Shown here: in pieces, positions 53,835 through 62,802 of the stretch
Layout: every line of letters begins with the position of its first letter
How positions within the stretch are numbered: the first letter of the stretch is position 1
NCBI RefSeq assembly: GCF_000526195.1
Contig: NZ_JAFP01000001.1
Span: 842,001 to 906,000, forward strand
DNA length: 64,000 nt
Source of the DNA: Hippea sp. KM1
GTDB lineage: Bacteria; Campylobacterota_A; Desulfurellia; Desulfurellales; Hippeaceae
Direction of reading: 5' to 3'
Notes under the pieces: model-generated
Seen by the model: the letters and a program-made list of their open reading frames with translations, nothing else
Database searches by the model: none
What the model was told of the DNA's origin: nothing
Translations under genes and position numbers: made by a program

Positions 53835-54932
53835 ATGAGAACCTTGCTTGTGATCTTTACGATGGTGCTATTTTCCTTTGTTTCATTTGCAAGCGATGTT
53901 GTTAAGGTTGGTGTTTATCTATCGACAACAGGCCCTGTTGCAGCATGGGGCAGGCCCGAGCTTGAGGGTATAAAAACCGCCTATCTGTTGAAAAACACAG
54001 TTAAAGGAAAAAAGATAAGGCTTGTGGTGGAGGATGTGGCAAGCAGGCCTGAGGGTGCGGCTTTGGCTGCTGAGAAGTTGGTTGAGAGCGGTGTTAGGTT
54101 TGTGGTTGGCCCTGTTGCGAGCTTTGCGGCCTTGGCTGCCGTTAATGTTTTCAAAAGGAACGGTGTGGTGGATGTTATACCAACGGCCAACGAGAAGGGT
54201 CTATCTGAGAACAATTCGCTTGTTTCAAGGGTCTGCTTCAACAACAAGGAGCAGGCGGAGGTAATGGCCAATTACATAATATCGTCAGGATATAAAAGCG
54301 GTGTGATAATAGAGGATATATCAATGGACTATTCGGTCGATCTGGCCAAGAACTTCCTGGTTGAGTTTAAAAAGAGGGGCGGCAAGATTAAGAGGATTTA
54401 CCGCATTTCCAGCAGCGATACGGATTTTTCGGCAATTGCTGCACAGCTAAAAAGGGATAACCCCGAATTTATATACTTTACAACCTATTACAACTCCATT
54501 GCTTTGATGTTGAGGGATCTAAAGACATTGGGGTATAAGGGTGGTCTTTTTGCTGGCTCTGCAGCCTCATCCCATGCGTTAATAGAGATAGCCCAGGATG
54601 CGGCTGAGGGGTTGATTTTTACAGATGATTTCGATCCGCTTATACCTCAAGGAAGCCTGTCGGAGCGTTTTGTTAAGCTTTTCAAGGAAAGATACAATAG
54701 ATTGCCGGATTCGCCTGAGGCCTTAGCAGCCGATGCCTATCTGTTGCTTGTCGATTCTATAGAGAAGTCCAAAAACATGGACCCTAAAGAGGTTGCAGAT
54801 ATAGCAAGAAACAGGACATTTCACGGCATAACAGGAAAAATCACAATCAAGAACGGCCTGGTTAGAAGGACTATTGTTTTAAGAGAGATAAGAAACTCGG
54901 CCTTTAGGCCGATAGCGGTTTTTGAACCATAA
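53835..54932 (+). CDS. Periplasmic branched-chain amino-acid-type binding protein
   Basis: A 365-residue type I periplasmic binding protein (LivJ/LivK-like). It has a signal peptide (residues 1-19, ending SFASDV), then KVGVYLSTTGPVAAWGRPELEGIKTA, FVVGPVASFAALAAVNVFKRNGV, IISSGYKSGVIIEDISMDYSVDLAKNF and DFSAIAAQLKRDNPEFIYF motifs, all typical. Ligand is unknown; branched-chain amino acids, amides or urea are bound by relatives. No Liv permease or ATPase genes are next to it; a strong promoter and terminator make it a single-gene unit. Confidence 0.9.
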   Translation: MRTLLVIFTMVLFSFVSFASDVVKVGVYLSTTGPVAAWGRPELEGIKTAYLLKNTVKGKKIRLVVEDVASRPEGAALAAEKLVESGVRFVVGPVASFAALAAVNVFKRNGVVDVIPTANEKGLSENNSLVSRVCFNNKEQAEVMANYIISSGYKSGVIIEDISMDYSVDLAKNFLVEFKKRGGKIKRIYRISSSDTDFSAIAAQLKRDNPEFIYFTTYYNSIALMLRDLKTLGYKGGLFAGSAASSHALIEIAQDAAEGLIFTDDFDPLIPQGSLSERFVKLFKERYNRLPDSPEALAADAYLLLVDSIEKSKNMDPKEVADIARNRTFHGITGKITIKNGLVRRTIVLREIRNSAFRPIAVFEP

Positions 54933-54936
54933 AAAA

Positions 54937-54980
54937 GCGGGCATAAAAGAAGAAGCGGGCATAAAGCCCGCCCTTTTTAT
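54937..54980. terminator. Bidirectional terminator with a duplicated stem arm
   Basis: Between convergent genes, GCGGGC (54955-54960), ATAAA, GCCCGC (54966-54971) forms a perfect 6-base-pair hairpin followed by CCTTTTTAT, terminating plus-strand transcription. A second GCGGGCATAAA copy at 54937-54947 gives the minus strand an alternative partner followed by TTTTTT. The arrangement can end both transcription units. Confidence 0.8.
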
Positions 54981-55480
54981 TCGACCGTTACGAGTTTTGC
55001 GTCAGCCTCTATTACATCGTCCTTCTGGACGAATACTTCCGTGATCTTACCATCCTTGGGTGATTTAATCTCGTTTTGCATCTTCATGGCCTCAAGTATG
55101 ATAACGACATCGCCTTCCTTGACCTCATCACCCTCTTTTACCTTCACATCAACGATCTTGCCCGGCATCTCGGATTTAATTGTGTATGCACCCTCAAGGC
55201 CACCTGCACCGCCGCGTTTTTCAAGCATCCTCTTCTTAAGTTCATCCATTACCTCTATCTTGAACAGGTCGCCCTCGTTGTAAACATGGTAGATGCCGTC
55301 TTTGTAATCTAAGTTAACCTCATAGGATTTACCGTTGATTATCAATGAATAGACAGAGCTTTCCGTTAGCTGCGCATCGACTATGTAGGATTTATCGTCT
55401 ATTACGACCTCAAACTTATCGGGCTCTATCTCTTTTACGCTTATTTTGTATTCCACATTGTCAAGTGTAGCTATATACAT
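54977..55480 (-). CDS. accB: Biotin carboxyl carrier protein of the acyl-CoA carboxylase
   Basis: A 167-residue carrier. The C-terminal biotinyl domain (about residues 97-167) contains EAMKMQNEI with the biotinylated Lys133. MPGKIVDVKVKEGDEVKEGDVV is the family stretch. The N-terminal 95 residues, rich in beta strands (YKISVKEIEPDKFEVVID, YEVNLDYKDGIYHVY), resemble the carrier part that docks onto carboxylase cores in propionyl-CoA and oxaloacetate decarboxylase systems. It is the last gene of the three-gene operon and shares the terminator with the upstream binding-protein gene. Confidence 0.92.
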   Translation of the reverse strand: MYIATLDNVEYKISVKEIEPDKFEVVIDDKSYIVDAQLTESSVYSLIINGKSYEVNLDYKDGIYHVYNEGDLFKIEVMDELKKRMLEKRGGAGGLEGAYTIKSEMPGKIVDVKVKEGDEVKEGDVVIILEAMKMQNEIKSPKDGKITEVFVQKDDVIEADAKLVTVE

Positions 55481-55497
55481 ACCCCACTCCTTCCTTT

Positions 55498-57051
55498 TTA
55501 TGTTGAGTATTTATAAACATCACCAAAGCTAACCCCGAACATAGCTGCCCTTCTTCCGGCCTCTTTCCATGGACTGCCGCCTGCGCATGTCTCAACGAAC
55601 CTCTGATACTGATTCCTCAGCTCTTGCTCTCTTAGGTATTCCTTGATTGCCGCAGCAGCCAATGCAGCCTCAGCTGAACCTTCCCTTGTGGGTTTCTCTG
55701 GCAATACCTCTTTATCGATAAAGTCGGTGCTAATGTTGCCCTTTCTGAAGTTTTCGTTTCTTAAAACCCTCTGGTGGAACGGTATTGTGGTCTTGATGCC
55801 CTTAACCACAAACTCGCTCAAGGCCCTCTGCATCCTGTTTATAGCACACTCCCTGTTTACATCCCAGACGATGAGCTTTGCAACAATCGGGTCATAGTAA
55901 AGTGGAACATTGCCCCTTGAGTATATACCGCTGTCAACCCTGACACCCGGACCTCCAGGCAGCCTGAGACCCGTAACCTCACCGGGTGATGGCATAAAGT
56001 TGTTGTCTGGATCCTCTGCATAGATCCTGCACTCTATAGCATGGCCAACCTGCTTGATGTCTTCCTGTTTAAACGGAATGGGTTTACCCTCTGCTATCTC
56101 TATCTGAAGTTTGATCAAGTCGATTCCCGTAACCATCTCCGTAACGGGATGCTCAACCTGGATCCTTGTGTTGACCTCCAAGAAATAGAAGTTCATATCC
56201 TTATCAACCAGGAACTCAACCGTTCCTACACTGTCATAGTTGGCGGCCTTTACAGCCTTGATTGCCGCCTCGCCCATCTTATGCCTTACCTCGTCGTTTA
56301 TCGCCATCGATGGGGATTCCTCTATAACCTTCTGATGCCTCCTTTGTATGGAGCACTCCCTCTCATAGAAGTGAACGGCGTTTCCGTGCTTGTCAACAGC
56401 TATCTGAATCTCAACATGTCTGGGTTTGATTATGGCCTTTTCTATATACATCCTATCATCGCCGAAGGCGCTTAGGGCCTCACCCTTGGCCAGATCGTAA
56501 ACCTGCTTAAACTCCTCAGCCGAGCTTATAAGCCTCATTCCCTTACCGCCACCGCCGGCTGAGGCTTTGAACATTATGGGATAGCCGATCTCCTCGGCCA
56601 CCTTTAAGGCCTCTTCTAAGCTTTCAACTGGATCCTTCGTTCCAGGAACAACAGGAACACCGGCCTCTATCATCTTCTGGCGTGATCTTGTCTTATCACC
56701 CAGGATGTACATAGACTCCGTATTAGGACCTATGAATGTTATGCCTGCAGCCTCACAGGCCTTGACGAACTCGGAGTTTTCTGCCAGAAATCCGTATCCT
56801 GGATGGACTGCATCACAGCCCGATTTAACGGCAACCTCAACTATTTTATCTATTCTCAGATAGGAGTCAGCAGGAGCTGGAGGTCCTATAAAATAGGCCT
56901 CATCTGCATATCTGACATGCAGGGCATCCCTGTCTGCCTCGGAATAGACGGCAACCGTCTCTATTCCCATCTTCCTGCAGGCACGCATAACCCTGATGGC
57001 TATCTCGCCCCTGTTGGCAACCAAAACCTTTTTAAAATTCTTTACAGTCAT
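55498..57051 (-). CDS. accC: Biotin carboxylase subunit of the acyl-CoA carboxylase
   Basis: A 517-residue ATP-grasp enzyme charging biotin with bicarbonate. The N-terminal LVANRGEIAIRVMRACRKMGI (about residues 9-29), ATP-binding KASAGGGGKGMRLI (about 165-178), the EVNTRIQVEHPVTEM active-site segment and HAIECRIYAEDP are all present. The last ~60 residues after EKPTREGSAEA are an Ala/Glu-rich extension that ends FGDVYKYST, longer than standard AccC and typical of propionyl-CoA carboxylase alpha-like subunits without their own biotin domain. It lies 16 bases after pccB and 17 bases before accB. Confidence 0.94.
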   Translation of the reverse strand: MTVKNFKKVLVANRGEIAIRVMRACRKMGIETVAVYSEADRDALHVRYADEAYFIGPPAPADSYLRIDKIVEVAVKSGCDAVHPGYGFLAENSEFVKACEAAGITFIGPNTESMYILGDKTRSRQKMIEAGVPVVPGTKDPVESLEEALKVAEEIGYPIMFKASAGGGGKGMRLISSAEEFKQVYDLAKGEALSAFGDDRMYIEKAIIKPRHVEIQIAVDKHGNAVHFYERECSIQRRHQKVIEESPSMAINDEVRHKMGEAAIKAVKAANYDSVGTVEFLVDKDMNFYFLEVNTRIQVEHPVTEMVTGIDLIKLQIEIAEGKPIPFKQEDIKQVGHAIECRIYAEDPDNNFMPSPGEVTGLRLPGGPGVRVDSGIYSRGNVPLYYDPIVAKLIVWDVNRECAINRMQRALSEFVVKGIKTTIPFHQRVLRNENFRKGNISTDFIDKEVLPEKPTREGSAEAALAAAAIKEYLREQELRNQYQRFVETCAGGSPWKEAGRRAAMFGVSFGDVYKYST

Positions 57052-57067
57052 TATTGGCCTCCCTTAA

Positions 57068-58612
57068 TTATAGAGGAATATTTCCATGTTTCTTTTGAGG
57101 ATTGGACTCCCTCTTGTTCTTTGTTAACTCCAATGCCTGGATGAGCTTTAGTCTTGTATCGGCAGGATCGATAATCTCATCAATATAACCCAGGCCCGCA
57201 GCGACATAAGGATTGGCAAACTTATCCCTGTACATCTTAACCAGTTCTGCCTTCTTGGCGACAGGATCCTCAGCCTCTGCAAGCTCTTTTCTGTAGAGTA
57301 TGTTAACCGCACCGTCAGGACCCATAACAGCGATCTCTGCTATCGGGTATGCGTAGTTTACATCGGCTCTAAAGTGCTTCGATGCCATAACATCGTATGC
57401 ACCACCGTAGGCCTTTCTCACGATCAATGTAATCTTTGGAACTGTGGCTTCAGCGTAAGCATAGAGGAGTTTTGCACCGTGAACGATAACGCCGTTGTGC
57501 TCCTGAGCAACACCCGGCATGTATCCTGGCTGATCCTCAAATGTAACTATTGGAATGTTGAATGCATCACAGAATCTTATGAACCTTGCAGCCTTTATTG
57601 CAGCCTTGTAATCCAAGGCTCCAGCAAAGAACATCGGCTGGTTGGCGACGATTCCAACGCTCCTTCCACCGAGCCTTGCAAAGCCGATTATCATGTTCTT
57701 TGCATAGTTCTCTTGAACCTCAAAGAAGTATCCATCGTCAACAACCTTCTTGATTAGATCCTTCATGTTGTATGGCTTGTTCGGATCAGAGGGCACTAAA
57801 TCATAGATAGACTCCTCTCTTCTATTTGGCGGATCATCGGTTGGTTTATATGGAGGATCCTCCATATTGTTCTGAGGAATGAACTGCAACAGCTCCCTGA
57901 CCAACATCAATGCATCCTCATCGTTTTCAGCTGCGAAGTGGGCAACATTGGTCTTGGTTGTATGAACCTCAGCACCACCCAAATCCTCTTTGGTTATCTT
58001 TTCGCCCGTGACGGCCTCGATTACATCCGGTCCTGTAATGAACATGAAGCTTGTTTTTTTAACCATTATGGTGAAGTCCGTAACGGCTGGAGAGTAAACG
58101 GCTCCACCGGCCGTTGGGCCCATTATTACCGAAATCTGCGGAATAACGCCTGAAAAGAGGACATTCCTTAAGAATATGTCGGCATAGCCGGCTAAGGATT
58201 CAACACCCTCCTGAATCCTTGCACCGCCTGAGTCGTTCAAACCAATAACCGGAGCGCCTGTCTTTGCTGCTAAATCCATGATTTTGCAGATCTTCTTTGC
58301 ATGTGCGCCAGACAGTGAACCACCAAATACGGTGAAATCCTGACTGAATACATAAACAAGCCTTCCATCTATCGTTCCGTATCCTGTGACGACGCTATCG
58401 CCTAAGATTTTTTGCTTTCCCATGCCGAAGTCGTTGCATCTATGGACGACGAATTTGTCAAACTCAACAAAGCTGCCTTCATCCAATAGAAGCTTGATTC
58501 TCTCTCTGGCGGTCAGCTTACCCTGTGCATGCTGTTTTTCAATCCTCTTTTCACCGCCGCCTAATTCTGCTTGAGCCTCTAACTTCTTCAGCTCCTCCAA
58601 CTTATCGCGCAT
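57068..58612 (-). CDS. pccB: Propionyl-CoA carboxylase-type carboxyltransferase subunit
   Basis: A 514-residue carboxyltransferase of the PccB/MmdA family. Motifs are [18 protein letters not shown] (about residues 31-48), [44 protein letters not shown] (SGGARIQEG is the acyl-CoA oxyanion site), [17 protein letters not shown] and the second-half [38 protein letters not shown] (key DQPGYMPG). With the biotin carboxylase and carrier genes it forms a complete carboxylase, most likely for propionyl-CoA. Acetyl-CoA or methylmalonyl-CoA decarboxylase chemistry cannot be excluded by sequence. A strong promoter and GAGGAGG precede it. Confidence 0.93.
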   Translation of the reverse strand: MRDKLEELKKLEAQAELGGGEKRIEKQHAQGKLTARERIKLLLDEGSFVEFDKFVVHRCNDFGMGKQKILGDSVVTGYGTIDGRLVYVFSQDFTVFGGSLSGAHAKKICKIMDLAAKTGAPVIGLNDSGGARIQEGVESLAGYADIFLRNVLFSGVIPQISVIMGPTAGGAVYSPAVTDFTIMVKKTSFMFITGPDVIEAVTGEKITKEDLGGAEVHTTKTNVAHFAAENDEDALMLVRELLQFIPQNNMEDPPYKPTDDPPNRREESIYDLVPSDPNKPYNMKDLIKKVVDDGYFFEVQENYAKNMIIGFARLGGRSVGIVANQPMFFAGALDYKAAIKAARFIRFCDAFNIPIVTFEDQPGYMPGVAQEHNGVIVHGAKLLYAYAEATVPKITLIVRKAYGGAYDVMASKHFRADVNYAYPIAEIAVMGPDGAVNILYRKELAEAEDPVAKKAELVKMYRDKFANPYVAAGLGYIDEIIDPADTRLKLIQALELTKNKRESNPQKKHGNIPL

Positions 58613-58645
58613 TGTATAACCTCCTCTAACCTATTTTCAGCCCCA

Positions 58646-58674
58646 AATATACAAAAAACTAAATAAAATGTCAA
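58646..58674 (-). promoter_or_regulatory. Promoter of the carboxylase operon
   Basis: Read on the minus strand, a perfect TTGACA (58669-58674) and TATATT (58646-58651) are separated by exactly 17 bases. The start would be near 58639, giving a 27-base leader with AGAGGAGG before the ATG at 58612. It is the strongest promoter match in the window. Confidence 0.85.
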
Positions 58675-58710
58675 TAAACATATGTAATTTTTATTAATTC
58701 TATACCCATA

Positions 58711-58728
58711 GTTTCTAAATATAGAAAC
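58711..58728. promoter_or_regulatory. 18-base palindrome upstream of the carboxylase promoter
   Basis: GTTTCTA-AATA-TAGAAAC is a perfect inverted repeat with 7-base arms. It lies 37 bases upstream of the pcc -35 box, a position suited to an activator or an upstream operator. No regulator gene is next to it. Confidence 0.5.
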
Positions 58729-58785
58729 AAGTGAACTAATAAAATCCAGCAAATTTAAGTAGAGTTAAGCGTGGTATTTAGCATA

Positions 58786-58802
58786 TTAACAATGAATGTT
58801 AA
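58786..58802. promoter_or_regulatory. 17-base inverted repeat TTAACA-N5-TGTTAA
   Basis: TTAACA and TGTTAA flank ATGAA. The site lies 64 bases upstream of the plus-strand -35 box. Related GTTAAG/CATTAAG tracts lie around it. AT-richness makes chance occurrence possible. Confidence 0.4.
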
Positions 58803-58865
58803 GCATTAAGTATGATGTTATGTTGTTTTATATATCGAAAATTCTTCTATGAAACCCTAAATTTT

Positions 58866-58894
58866 TTGAAAATTCTGAACTTTTTTTCTATTAT
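58866..58894 (+). promoter_or_regulatory. Promoter of the phosphohexomutase-mqnEC operon
   Basis: TTGAAA (58866-58871) and TATTAT (58889-58894) are separated by 17 bases, 5 of 6 matches each. A start near 58901 gives a leader of about 23 bases with CGGAGGTTGGA before the ATG at 58924. Confidence 0.75.
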
Positions 58895-58923
58895 TTTTTT
58901 CAATCTGTTAATCGGAGGTTGGA

Positions 58924-60318
58924 ATGCAGAGGGGTGTTTTTAGGGAATACGACATAAGGGGCATCTGGGGTAGGGATATAGATAGGGATTTCTGTTTTCT
59001 TTTGGGTAGGGCATTTGGCATATACCTTAAGGAAAACCTTAAAAAAATAGGCGGTGTTGTAAGTGTTGGTTATGATGCCCGTCTGTCATCGAAAGACGCC
59101 TTTGAGGCTTTGCGTGATGGATTGAGTTGTGAGAATGTTGGTGTTGTTGATATAGGGCTTGTGCCGACACCTGTTCAGTATTTTTCTCTGTTTAGGATGG
59201 ATGTCGATGGCGGCATCATGATAACGGCATCGCACAATCCCAAAGAATACAATGGCTTTAAACTGTCGCTTAAGAAGGAGACTCTGTTTGGGAAAGAGAT
59301 TCAAAGGATAGCCGATATAATGGAGAAGTTAAGCCCAACATGCGATATAAGGTCGGCCAAGACACAAAAGATGGATGTGCTTTCTGAGTATAAAGGGTTT
59401 ATGCTTGAGCAGTTTGGCTATCTAAAGGATTATAAAAACAAGCCGGCGATTGCCTTAGACGGTGGAAACGGAACAGCCGGATTTGTGGGTTATGAGATAT
59501 TCAAAGAGCTCGGATATGAGGTTGAGGGCCTGTTTATTGAGCCGGATGGCAACTTCCCCAATCACCATCCAGACCCGACGGTTGAAAAGAACCTGACCGA
59601 TTTGCGAAGGGTTATAGAAGAAAAAAACCTCGATGTGGGTATAGGCTATGACGGCGATGGCGATAGGATAGGTGTGGTGTTGAAGGATGGTTCGATTTTG
59701 TGGGGCGATCAACTCCTGCTTCTGTTTGCCCAGCACATAGCAAAGAAAAAACCCGGCATAAAGGTTGTGGCCGATGTTAAATGCTCCGATGTGGTCTTTC
59801 AAAAGATGAAGGAGCGTGGTGCAGAGCCCATTATGTATAAAACCGGCCATTCATTGATAAAATCAAAGATGAAGCAGGAGGGTGCGGTTTTAGCCGGTGA
59901 GATGAGCGGCCATATATTCATCGGTGATAGGTATTTCGGATACGACGATGCCATCTATGTATCCTTGAGGCTTGTTGAGATTCTAACAGTTGAGGGTGTG
60001 GATCTAATCAAATGGAGGGATAGCCTTCCTAAGGTTTACAACACACCAGAGATAAGAATCGACTGCCCCGATAGTAAAAAGAAAGAGGCTATTGATAAAG
60101 TAAGGGCTTACCTGAACAGAAACAAGGATGAGATTGGGATTGTGGAGGTCAATACGATAGACGGTGTGAGGTTTAAGACCGATTACGGTTGGGGGCTTGT
60201 AAGATCGAGCAATACCCAGCCGGTATTGGTTTTGAGGTTTGAGGCTGATTCTGAGGATAGGCTAAATTGGCTGAAGGATAAAATAATCGGTGCCGTTGAG
60301 AGGATTATCAATGAGTAA
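58924..60318 (+). CDS. manB: Phosphomannomutase/phosphoglucomutase
   Basis: A 464-residue alpha-D-phosphohexomutase (AlgC/ManB group) interconverting hexose 1- and 6-phosphates for sugar-nucleotide and envelope synthesis. The phosphoserine loop is ITASHNPKEYNG with Ser103. The metal-binding loop DGDGDRIGVV lies near residues 238-247. GEMSGHIFIGDRYFGYDDA selects the sugar face, and RSSNTQPVLVLRFEA is the C-terminal phosphate-binding loop. Length and motifs are complete. Substrate preference between mannose and glucose phosphates is not decidable. It overlaps mqnE by 8 bases. Confidence 0.95.
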   Translation: MQRGVFREYDIRGIWGRDIDRDFCFLLGRAFGIYLKENLKKIGGVVSVGYDARLSSKDAFEALRDGLSCENVGVVDIGLVPTPVQYFSLFRMDVDGGIMITASHNPKEYNGFKLSLKKETLFGKEIQRIADIMEKLSPTCDIRSAKTQKMDVLSEYKGFMLEQFGYLKDYKNKPAIALDGGNGTAGFVGYEIFKELGYEVEGLFIEPDGNFPNHHPDPTVEKNLTDLRRVIEEKNLDVGIGYDGDGDRIGVVLKDGSILWGDQLLLLFAQHIAKKKPGIKVVADVKCSDVVFQKMKERGAEPIMYKTGHSLIKSKMKQEGAVLAGEMSGHIFIGDRYFGYDDAIYVSLRLVEILTVEGVDLIKWRDSLPKVYNTPEIRIDCPDSKKKEAIDKVRAYLNRNKDEIGIVEVNTIDGVRFKTDYGWGLVRSSNTQPVLVLRFEADSEDRLNWLKDKIIGAVERIINE

Positions 60319-61390
60319 TTTTGAAGTGATAGAGGAGAAGTTAAAGAACCAACAACCCATAGATGTTGAGGATGCAAGGTTCATACTCTCATCGTATGAC
60401 TTGATAAGGATAGGCAAGATAGCCAGGTCTATAAAACTGAAAAAGAGTGGCAAGAAGGTGTATTTTGTCTTCAATAAGCACATAAACTATACCAATCTCT
60501 GTGTGTCTAAATGCAAATTCTGCGCATTTTATAGAATTGGCGATGAACCGGATGCCTATACCATGGAAATAGATGAGATAATCGATGAGATTGCCAGGAT
60601 GCCTGAGGGCATCAAGGAGGTTCATATAGTTGGTGGCCTGCATCCAACAAAGCCGTTCTCTTACTATCTGGATATGGTTTCTGCAATAAAGAGGAACTTC
60701 CCTTCGGTTAATGTCAAGGCCTTCACGGCTGTTGAGATAGATTATTTTTCAAGGCTGTCTGGTCTGGATTATGAAGGTGTCTTGAAGGAGCTAAAAAAAG
60801 CGGGTCTTGATTCTATGCCCGGCGGAGGGGCTGAGGTCTTTTCAGAGAGGGTCAGAAAGAAGCTTTATCCCAACAAGATTCCGTATGAGAAGTGGGCTGA
60901 GGTGCATGCAATAGCCCATAGGTTGAATATTCCAACAAATGCAACACTGCTTTTTGGTCACATTGAAACAGATGATGAGATAATCGACCATCTGTTTAAA
61001 CTCAGAAAGCTCCAAGAGGAACATCCGGGTTTTTTGTGTTTTATACCGTTGAGTTTTCATCCGGCAAATACGCCGCTTGAGGGAAAGGTTCAAAAGGTCG
61101 ATGCGGTTAAGGAATTGAAGGTTTTGGCACTATCAAGGATCATCCTCGATAATTTCCCCCACATAAAGGCCTATTGGGTGATGCTATCGCCCAAAATCGG
61201 TCAGATTGGACTGCACTTTGGTGCAGATGATATAGATGGAACTATAGGACAGGAGAGGGTAACCCACGCAGCAGGGGCAAAGAGCCCGTTAGGGCTTGCA
61301 AGGGACAACATGGTGGAGATGATAAAGAATGCCGGGTTTATACCTGTTGAGCGTGATGCATTGTATAACGAGATAGGGGTGTATGAATAA
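60311..61390 (+). CDS. mqnE: Aminofutalosine synthase (radical SAM)
   Basis: A 359-residue radical SAM enzyme of the futalosine menaquinone pathway. The [4Fe-4S] cluster site is CVSKCKFC (C64, C68, C71). VHIVGGLHPTKPFSYYLDM (about residues 107-125) and AFTAVEIDYFSRLSG distinguish MqnE. MPGGGAEVFSERVRKKLYP and NATLLFGHIE follow. I start at the ATG at 60311 overlapping manB; upstream in-frame codons are manB shadow. It would join an enolpyruvyl-carboxyphenyl ether with the SAM adenosyl radical to make aminofutalosine. mqnC follows immediately (1-base overlap). Confidence 0.94.
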   Translation: MSNFEVIEEKLKNQQPIDVEDARFILSSYDLIRIGKIARSIKLKKSGKKVYFVFNKHINYTNLCVSKCKFCAFYRIGDEPDAYTMEIDEIIDEIARMPEGIKEVHIVGGLHPTKPFSYYLDMVSAIKRNFPSVNVKAFTAVEIDYFSRLSGLDYEGVLKELKKAGLDSMPGGGAEVFSERVRKKLYPNKIPYEKWAEVHAIAHRLNIPTNATLLFGHIETDDEIIDHLFKLRKLQEEHPGFLCFIPLSFHPANTPLEGKVQKVDAVKELKVLALSRIILDNFPHIKAYWVMLSPKIGQIGLHFGADDIDGTIGQERVTHAAGAKSPLGLARDNMVEMIKNAGFIPVERDALYNEIGVYE

Positions 61391-62454
61391 TGGAAAAGAT
61401 TTACGATAAAATAAGAAACTTTGAAAGAATTAGCAAGGATGAGGGTGTTAGGCTTCTAAAGGAGGGCGATTTTCTTGTTCTTGGTGAGCTTGCAGGCTTG
61501 ATAAGGTTTAAGAAGCACCCGCAAAGGATAGTGACATTTATACTCGATACCAACATAAATTACACCAATATCTGCTATGTGGGCTGTGCTTTTTGCGCCT
61601 TCTATAGAAAGAAAACCGACCCTGATGCATACACCTTGAGTATTGATGATTTAATCAAAAAGATAGAGGAGGCAGAAAGCAAGGGGATTGAAACGGCCCT
61701 GATACAGGGCGGCCTAAATCCTGAGCTTCCTTACTCATACTATATAGACATGGTTAGAGAACTATCAAAGAGCAGGGTGCATGTGCATGCATTCTCACCA
61801 CCCGAGATAGACCTCATGTGCAAGGTATCAAACAAAACCGTTGATGAGGTGTTTGAGGATTTAAAAGGGGCTGGCTTAACCACCATGCCCGGCGGAGGGG
61901 CTGAGATATTGACAGAGAGGGTAAGAAGTAAAATATCCCCTAAAAAAATCAGCACCGATAGATGGCTTGAGATTATGAAAACGGCGCATAAACACGGCAT
62001 AAGGACAACGGCCACGATGATGTTTGGTCATATTGAGACAGAGGAAGATATCATAGAGCATTTGGATAGGGTAAGGGCTGTTCAGGATGAAACAGGCGGT
62101 TTTAGTGCATTCATAGCCTGGGATTTTAAGAAGGAGAACAACGAGCTTGGCAGGCAGGTAAACAGAAGCGTAAGCGGTATAGACTATCTGAAGATAGTGG
62201 CCATCTCAAGGATTTACCTTGACAATTTTGACAACATACAGGCATCGTGGGCCTCTCAGGGTAAGGATATTGGTGAGGTGGCGCTGCATTTTGGCGCAAA
62301 TGATATGGGGAGTATGCTTGTTGAGGAGAATGTGATGAGGCAGGCAGGCTTTAGGGCCCTGGCAAGTGTTGAGGAGATAGCCGAGATCATAAGAAAAGCC
62401 GGCTTTAAACCGGCCTTAAGGAGCACGGATTACAGGATAGTAAACTATCTATGA
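61390..62454 (+). CDS. mqnC: Cyclic dehypoxanthinyl futalosine synthase (radical SAM)
   Basis: A 354-residue radical SAM enzyme catalysing cyclisation of dehypoxanthinyl futalosine, the next radical step of the same pathway. The cluster motif is CYVGCAFC (C62, C66, C69). ETALIQGGLNPELPYSYYIDM and HVHAFSPPEIDLM distinguish MqnC from MqnE. GLTTMPGGGAEILTERVRSKISP and ATMMFGHIETEEDIIEHL follow. The two paralogous enzymes being adjacent strongly supports the menaquinone assignment. The remaining mqn genes are not in the window. Confidence 0.95.
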   Translation: MEKIYDKIRNFERISKDEGVRLLKEGDFLVLGELAGLIRFKKHPQRIVTFILDTNINYTNICYVGCAFCAFYRKKTDPDAYTLSIDDLIKKIEEAESKGIETALIQGGLNPELPYSYYIDMVRELSKSRVHVHAFSPPEIDLMCKVSNKTVDEVFEDLKGAGLTTMPGGGAEILTERVRSKISPKKISTDRWLEIMKTAHKHGIRTTATMMFGHIETEEDIIEHLDRVRAVQDETGGFSAFIAWDFKKENNELGRQVNRSVSGIDYLKIVAISRIYLDNFDNIQASWASQGKDIGEVALHFGANDMGSMLVEENVMRQAGFRALASVEEIAEIIRKAGFKPALRSTDYRIVNYL

Positions 62455-62490
62455 GTTATTCAAAGTTTCTTATGCTGGCCAACTTTACTC

Positions 62491-62519
62491 TTGAAAATAC
62501 AATTGAAATGTGTTATTTA
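62491..62519 (+). promoter_or_regulatory. Possible tRNA promoter
   Basis: TTGAAA (62491-62496) is followed after 17 bases by a weak -10 (TATTTA, 62514-62519). The distance to the first tRNA (15 bases) is as expected for a short 5' leader, but the -10 is poor. Confidence 0.3.
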
Positions 62520-62534
62520 TTTAACCGCAAAAGC

Positions 62535-62626
62535 GGAGGAGTGGCCGAGTCTGGCTTAAGGCGGCGGTCTTGAAAACCGCTGAGCTCGCAAGGGCTCCGT
62601 GGGTTCGAATCCTACCTCCTCCGCCA
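62535..62626 (+). tRNA. tRNA-Ser (anticodon UGA)
   Basis: The acceptor stem GGAGGAG pairs with CTCCTCC, discriminator G62623, CCA encoded (62624-62626). The anticodon stem GCGGT/ACCGC holds loop CTTGAAA with anticodon TGA (62571-62573). A long variable arm (GAGCTCGCAAGGGCTC region) and T-loop TTCGAAT are typical of serine tRNAs. It reads UCN (mainly UCA) codons. Confidence 0.97.
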
Positions 62627-62636
62627 TTTGTTATTT

Positions 62637-62731
<95 letters not shown>

Positions 62732-62802
62732 TTTATGCATCCCTTGAAAACCCCAAACCGTTCTGATAGAATCCAAAGACAAATACCGGCCTAAGGTGGA
62801 GC

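Larger units (their letters stand above)
58613..58923. other. 311-base AT-rich divergent intergenic region
   Basis: No gene is present. It contains the pcc operon promoter (minus, 58646-58674), a manB-type promoter (plus, 58866-58894), and two inverted repeats (58711-58728 and 58786-58802), suggesting shared regulation of the two divergent operons. I see no structured RNA. Confidence 0.75.

Noticed and set aside
54977-58612. Methylmalonyl-CoA decarboxylase (sodium pump) complex
   Set aside because: The membrane beta and gamma subunits are absent and a biotin carboxylase is present, so a carboxylase is the better reading.
62455-62534. Terminator after mqnC
   Set aside because: No GC-rich hairpin with T run was found; only a weak promoter-like sequence before the tRNAs.
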